Source: Candidatus Delongbacteria bacterium
GTDB taxonomy: Bacteria > UBA4055
Assembly (NCBI GenBank): GCA_003477045.1
Contig: DMTS01000007.1
Location: 17,219-25,227, forward strand
Direction of reading: 5' to 3'
Length of the DNA: 8,009 bases
The notes beneath the pieces were generated by a model. The model did no database searches. It was not told the DNA's origin and saw nothing but the letters and a program-made list of their open reading frames with translations. This document shows positions 6,266 through 8,009 of the stretch, one piece after another. The number at the start of each line of letters is the position of its first letter. The stretch's first letter is position 1. Position numbers and translations under genes: made by a program.

Positions 6266-6904
6266 ATGAAAAAATACATGTTGATCGCAATAGCAATAAT
6301 TGCCTTCTCACTTAACGCCCAGCAGAAGATGGGCGCTATCAAGGCGGGAATGATGTTTCCTCAGGCTTGCGACGGAGGTTTTGATCTCGGTATAGAATAC
6401 GGGCTTCATATTGATACGAATCTTGATGTTTCTTTGAGTCTTGACTGGTTTAAAAAGGAATTTGAAGACAAAGACGCAAAAGGCGAGTACGAAGAAATAC
6501 CCGGACTGACGGCTGACCAGCTGGTTAAATTAAGCGAGACAACAATTTATGATTTCCCGTTGATGGTGGCTGTAACCGCTAAATTTCCTTATAGCGACAA
6601 GATAAAATGGTTCGCGACAGGCGCGCTCGGAGCAGAGATGCTGTATGCATCATATAATACTTTTGACGGCGATGAGATGGATGAAAAATCTGAGCTTGCC
6701 TTTGATTTTAACTGGAGACTGGGCGGCGGAGCGATTTATAATCTTGGACAGAGTTCCGAAGTTTTCGGGGAAGTTGCTTATCATTACTCAAAACCGAGCT
6801 ACGAGTATGAAGATGAGATCGGAGGTACAGAATATACTCTGGAAAGAGAATATGACATGAGCGGTCTGCTTTCAAGAATAGGCGTGAGATTTTTCTTTAA
6901 TTAA
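6266..6904 (+). CDS. Small outer-membrane beta-barrel-like protein with signal peptide
   Basis: A 212-residue protein starting MKKYM, with a hydrophobic core and a probable signal peptidase I cut after SLNA (residue 18). The mature chain of about 194 residues alternates polar and hydrophobic residues in short stretches rich in Gly, Tyr and Phe ('FDLGIEYGLHI', 'LDVSLSLDWFKKEF', 'FPLMVAVTAKF', 'FDFNWRLGGGAIYNLG', 'SEVFGEVAYHYS', 'LLSRIGVRFFFN'). This fits an OmpX/OmpA-like eight-strand barrel with long acidic loops, for example around residues 66-90. The C-terminus is aromatic like a barrel signal but ends in Asn rather than Phe. I do not recognise a specific family or ligand. The start is supported by GGAGA 5 nt upstream. 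It has its own promoter, and metK follows after 23 nt, so the two may share a transcript. Confidence 0.8.
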   Translation: MKKYMLIAIAIIAFSLNAQQKMGAIKAGMMFPQACDGGFDLGIEYGLHIDTNLDVSLSLDWFKKEFEDKDAKGEYEEIPGLTADQLVKLSETTIYDFPLMVAVTAKFPYSDKIKWFATGALGAEMLYASYNTFDGDEMDEKSELAFDFNWRLGGGAIYNLGQSSEVFGEVAYHYSKPSYEYEDEIGGTEYTLEREYDMSGLLSRIGVRFFFN

Positions 6905-6927
6905 AACTATTAAATAGGACAGAACAA

Positions 6928-8009
6928 ATGAAATACGGAGATTTTTTATTTTCGAGCGAATCTGTAACTGAAGGACATCCGGATAAAATAGCGGATCAGA
7001 TATCTGACGCGATCCTGGATGCGGCTCTAAAAGATGACCCGACAAGCAGAGTGGCTATCGAGACTTTCGTTACAACAGGCCTTGTAGTTGTCGGCGGGGA
7101 AATGACTACCAAAACGTATGTTGATATACCTAACCTGGTGAGAAAAACAATAAAAGAGATAGGATACGATCATTCTTATAAGGGATTTGACTACAATACA
7201 TGCGGAGTTATTTCGACTATTGATCAGCAGAGCGGCGACATAGCGATGGGTGTGGACAGACTGGGAGCGGGAGATCAGGGAATGATGTTCGGATTCGCCT
7301 GTGACGAGACGCCTGAGTTTATGCCTCTTCCGATCATGCTGGCACATAAACTTACAAAGCAGCTTTCAGAGATCAGAAAATCAGGGAAAATTGAATTTTT
7401 AAGACCCGACGGGAAATCCCAGGTTACAGTAAATTACAAAAACTGGATCCCTGATTCGATAGATACTGTTGTGATTTCAACACAGCACGATCCTCTTTTC
7501 GGAGGAGAGAACCCCACTAAGGCTCAGCTTGCAAAAGAGCACGCATTAATAGAAAAAGAAGTTACAGAAAAAATAATAAAGCCTATGATACCGAAAAAGC
7601 TTATAAAAGGCGAATATAAGATACATATCAACCCCACAGGCAGGTTTGTGACCGGAGGTCCTATGGGCGATACCGGGCTTACCGGAAGAAAGATCATAGT
7701 TGATACATACGGCGGATATGCGCGCCACGGTGGCGGAGCTTTTAGCGGTAAAGATTCGACAAAAGTTGACAGATCAGCAGCCTATATGGCAAGATACATA
7801 GCAAAGAATCTTGTTGCAGCCGGATACGCTCAGAAACTTGAAATTCAGGTAGCTTATGCGATAGGAATAGCGGAACCTGTTTCTATAATGGCTGAAACTT
7901 TCAGAACCGGAAAAATATCGGGTGAAGAGATAGTCAAGCTTATCAGAAAGCATTTCGATCTGACCCCGGCAGGTATAATCAAAAAACTTCAGCTTAGAAA
8001 ACCGGTTTT
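6928..8009 (+). CDS. metK: S-adenosylmethionine synthetase, C-terminus beyond window
   Basis: MetK makes S-adenosylmethionine from methionine and ATP, releasing phosphate and diphosphate, as a cytoplasmic oligomer. 360 codons are in the window; the family usually has about 385-400 residues, so roughly the last 25-40 are missing. Motifs in order: 'SVTEGHPDKIADQ' (12-24), with H17 and D19; 'STIDQQSGDIAMGVD', the loop near the active site; 'GAGDQGMMFGFA' (113-124), the signature hexapeptide region; 'TGRFVTGGPMGDTGLTGRK' (237-255); and 'GGGAFSGKD' (268-276), the P-loop-like nonapeptide. All are intact. The ATG at 6928 has AGGA 8 nt upstream. Only 23 nt separate it from the beta-barrel gene, too short for a SAM riboswitch or a complete promoter, so it probably depends on the upstream promoter at 6209-6239. 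Confidence 0.97.
   Translation, partial: MKYGDFLFSSESVTEGHPDKIADQISDAILDAALKDDPTSRVAIETFVTTGLVVVGGEMTTKTYVDIPNLVRKTIKEIGYDHSYKGFDYNTCGVISTIDQQSGDIAMGVDRLGAGDQGMMFGFACDETPEFMPLPIMLAHKLTKQLSEIRKSGKIEFLRPDGKSQVTVNYKNWIPDSIDTVVISTQHDPLFGGENPTKAQLAKEHALIEKEVTEKIIKPMIPKKLIKGEYKIHINPTGRFVTGGPMGDTGLTGRKIIVDTYGGYARHGGGAFSGKDSTKVDRSAAYMARYIAKNLVAAGYAQKLEIQVAYAIGIAEPVSIMAETFRTGKISGEEIVKLIRKHFDLTPAGIIKKLQLRKPV

Noticed and set aside
6905..6927. SAM riboswitch or promoter before metK
   Set aside because: Only 23 nt between genes, with no room for an aptamer and no -35/-10 pair visible.
7027..7728. Minus-strand open frames opposite metK
   Set aside because: Antisense to conserved MetK signature motifs; no independent support.

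Overview
The window is a compact bacterial chromosome segment with two divergent gene blocks separated by about 150 bp, and it looks like core genome. I see no transposase, phage gene, CRISPR array, tRNA or rRNA. LpxK (lipid A synthesis) and a signal-peptide-bearing beta-barrel-like protein imply a Gram-negative, LPS-making cell. The sequence is moderately AT-rich, with frequent AGA and ATA codons. Two intergenic regions carry TTTG-N19/21-TATATTT(G/A), which resembles the Bacteroidetes-type -33/-7 promoter. Together these point loosely to the Bacteroidetes/FCB side of the tree, but I cannot name a phylum securely.

Minus strand (positions 4376 down to 1) is a tightly packed, probably co-transcribed block: hprK (HPr kinase/phosphorylase), a mannose-family PTS EIIA protein, an exported DUF3108 protein, lpxK (tetraacyldisaccharide 4'-kinase) and a GlpC/GlcF-like iron-sulfur protein that runs off the left edge. 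Junctions are overlaps of 8 and 4 nt, a short gap or overlap depending on the lpxK start, and a 5-nt gap. HprK and EIIA are parts of a regulatory PTS; no sugar permease is present in the window. The next two genes concern the cell envelope, so the operon may tie carbon/phosphorylation status to envelope synthesis, but only gene order supports this.

Plus strand (4529 to 8009) begins with folE, a FolM/PTR1-like short-chain dehydrogenase and folB, with gaps of 1 and 12 nt. These cover the first pterin steps: GTP to dihydroneopterin triphosphate, side-chain removal by the aldolase, and reduction of a dihydropterin. The SDR carries Arg where the family has its catalytic Lys. A second promoter precedes a small outer-membrane beta-barrel-like protein, followed after 23 nt by metK (S-adenosylmethionine synthetase), which runs off the right edge.

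No clearly new system is evident. The items most worth a second look are the Lys-to-Arg SDR, a nine-base G tract inside hprK, the hprK-EIIA-DUF3108-lpxK gene order, and the altered second CCG module of the iron-sulfur protein.
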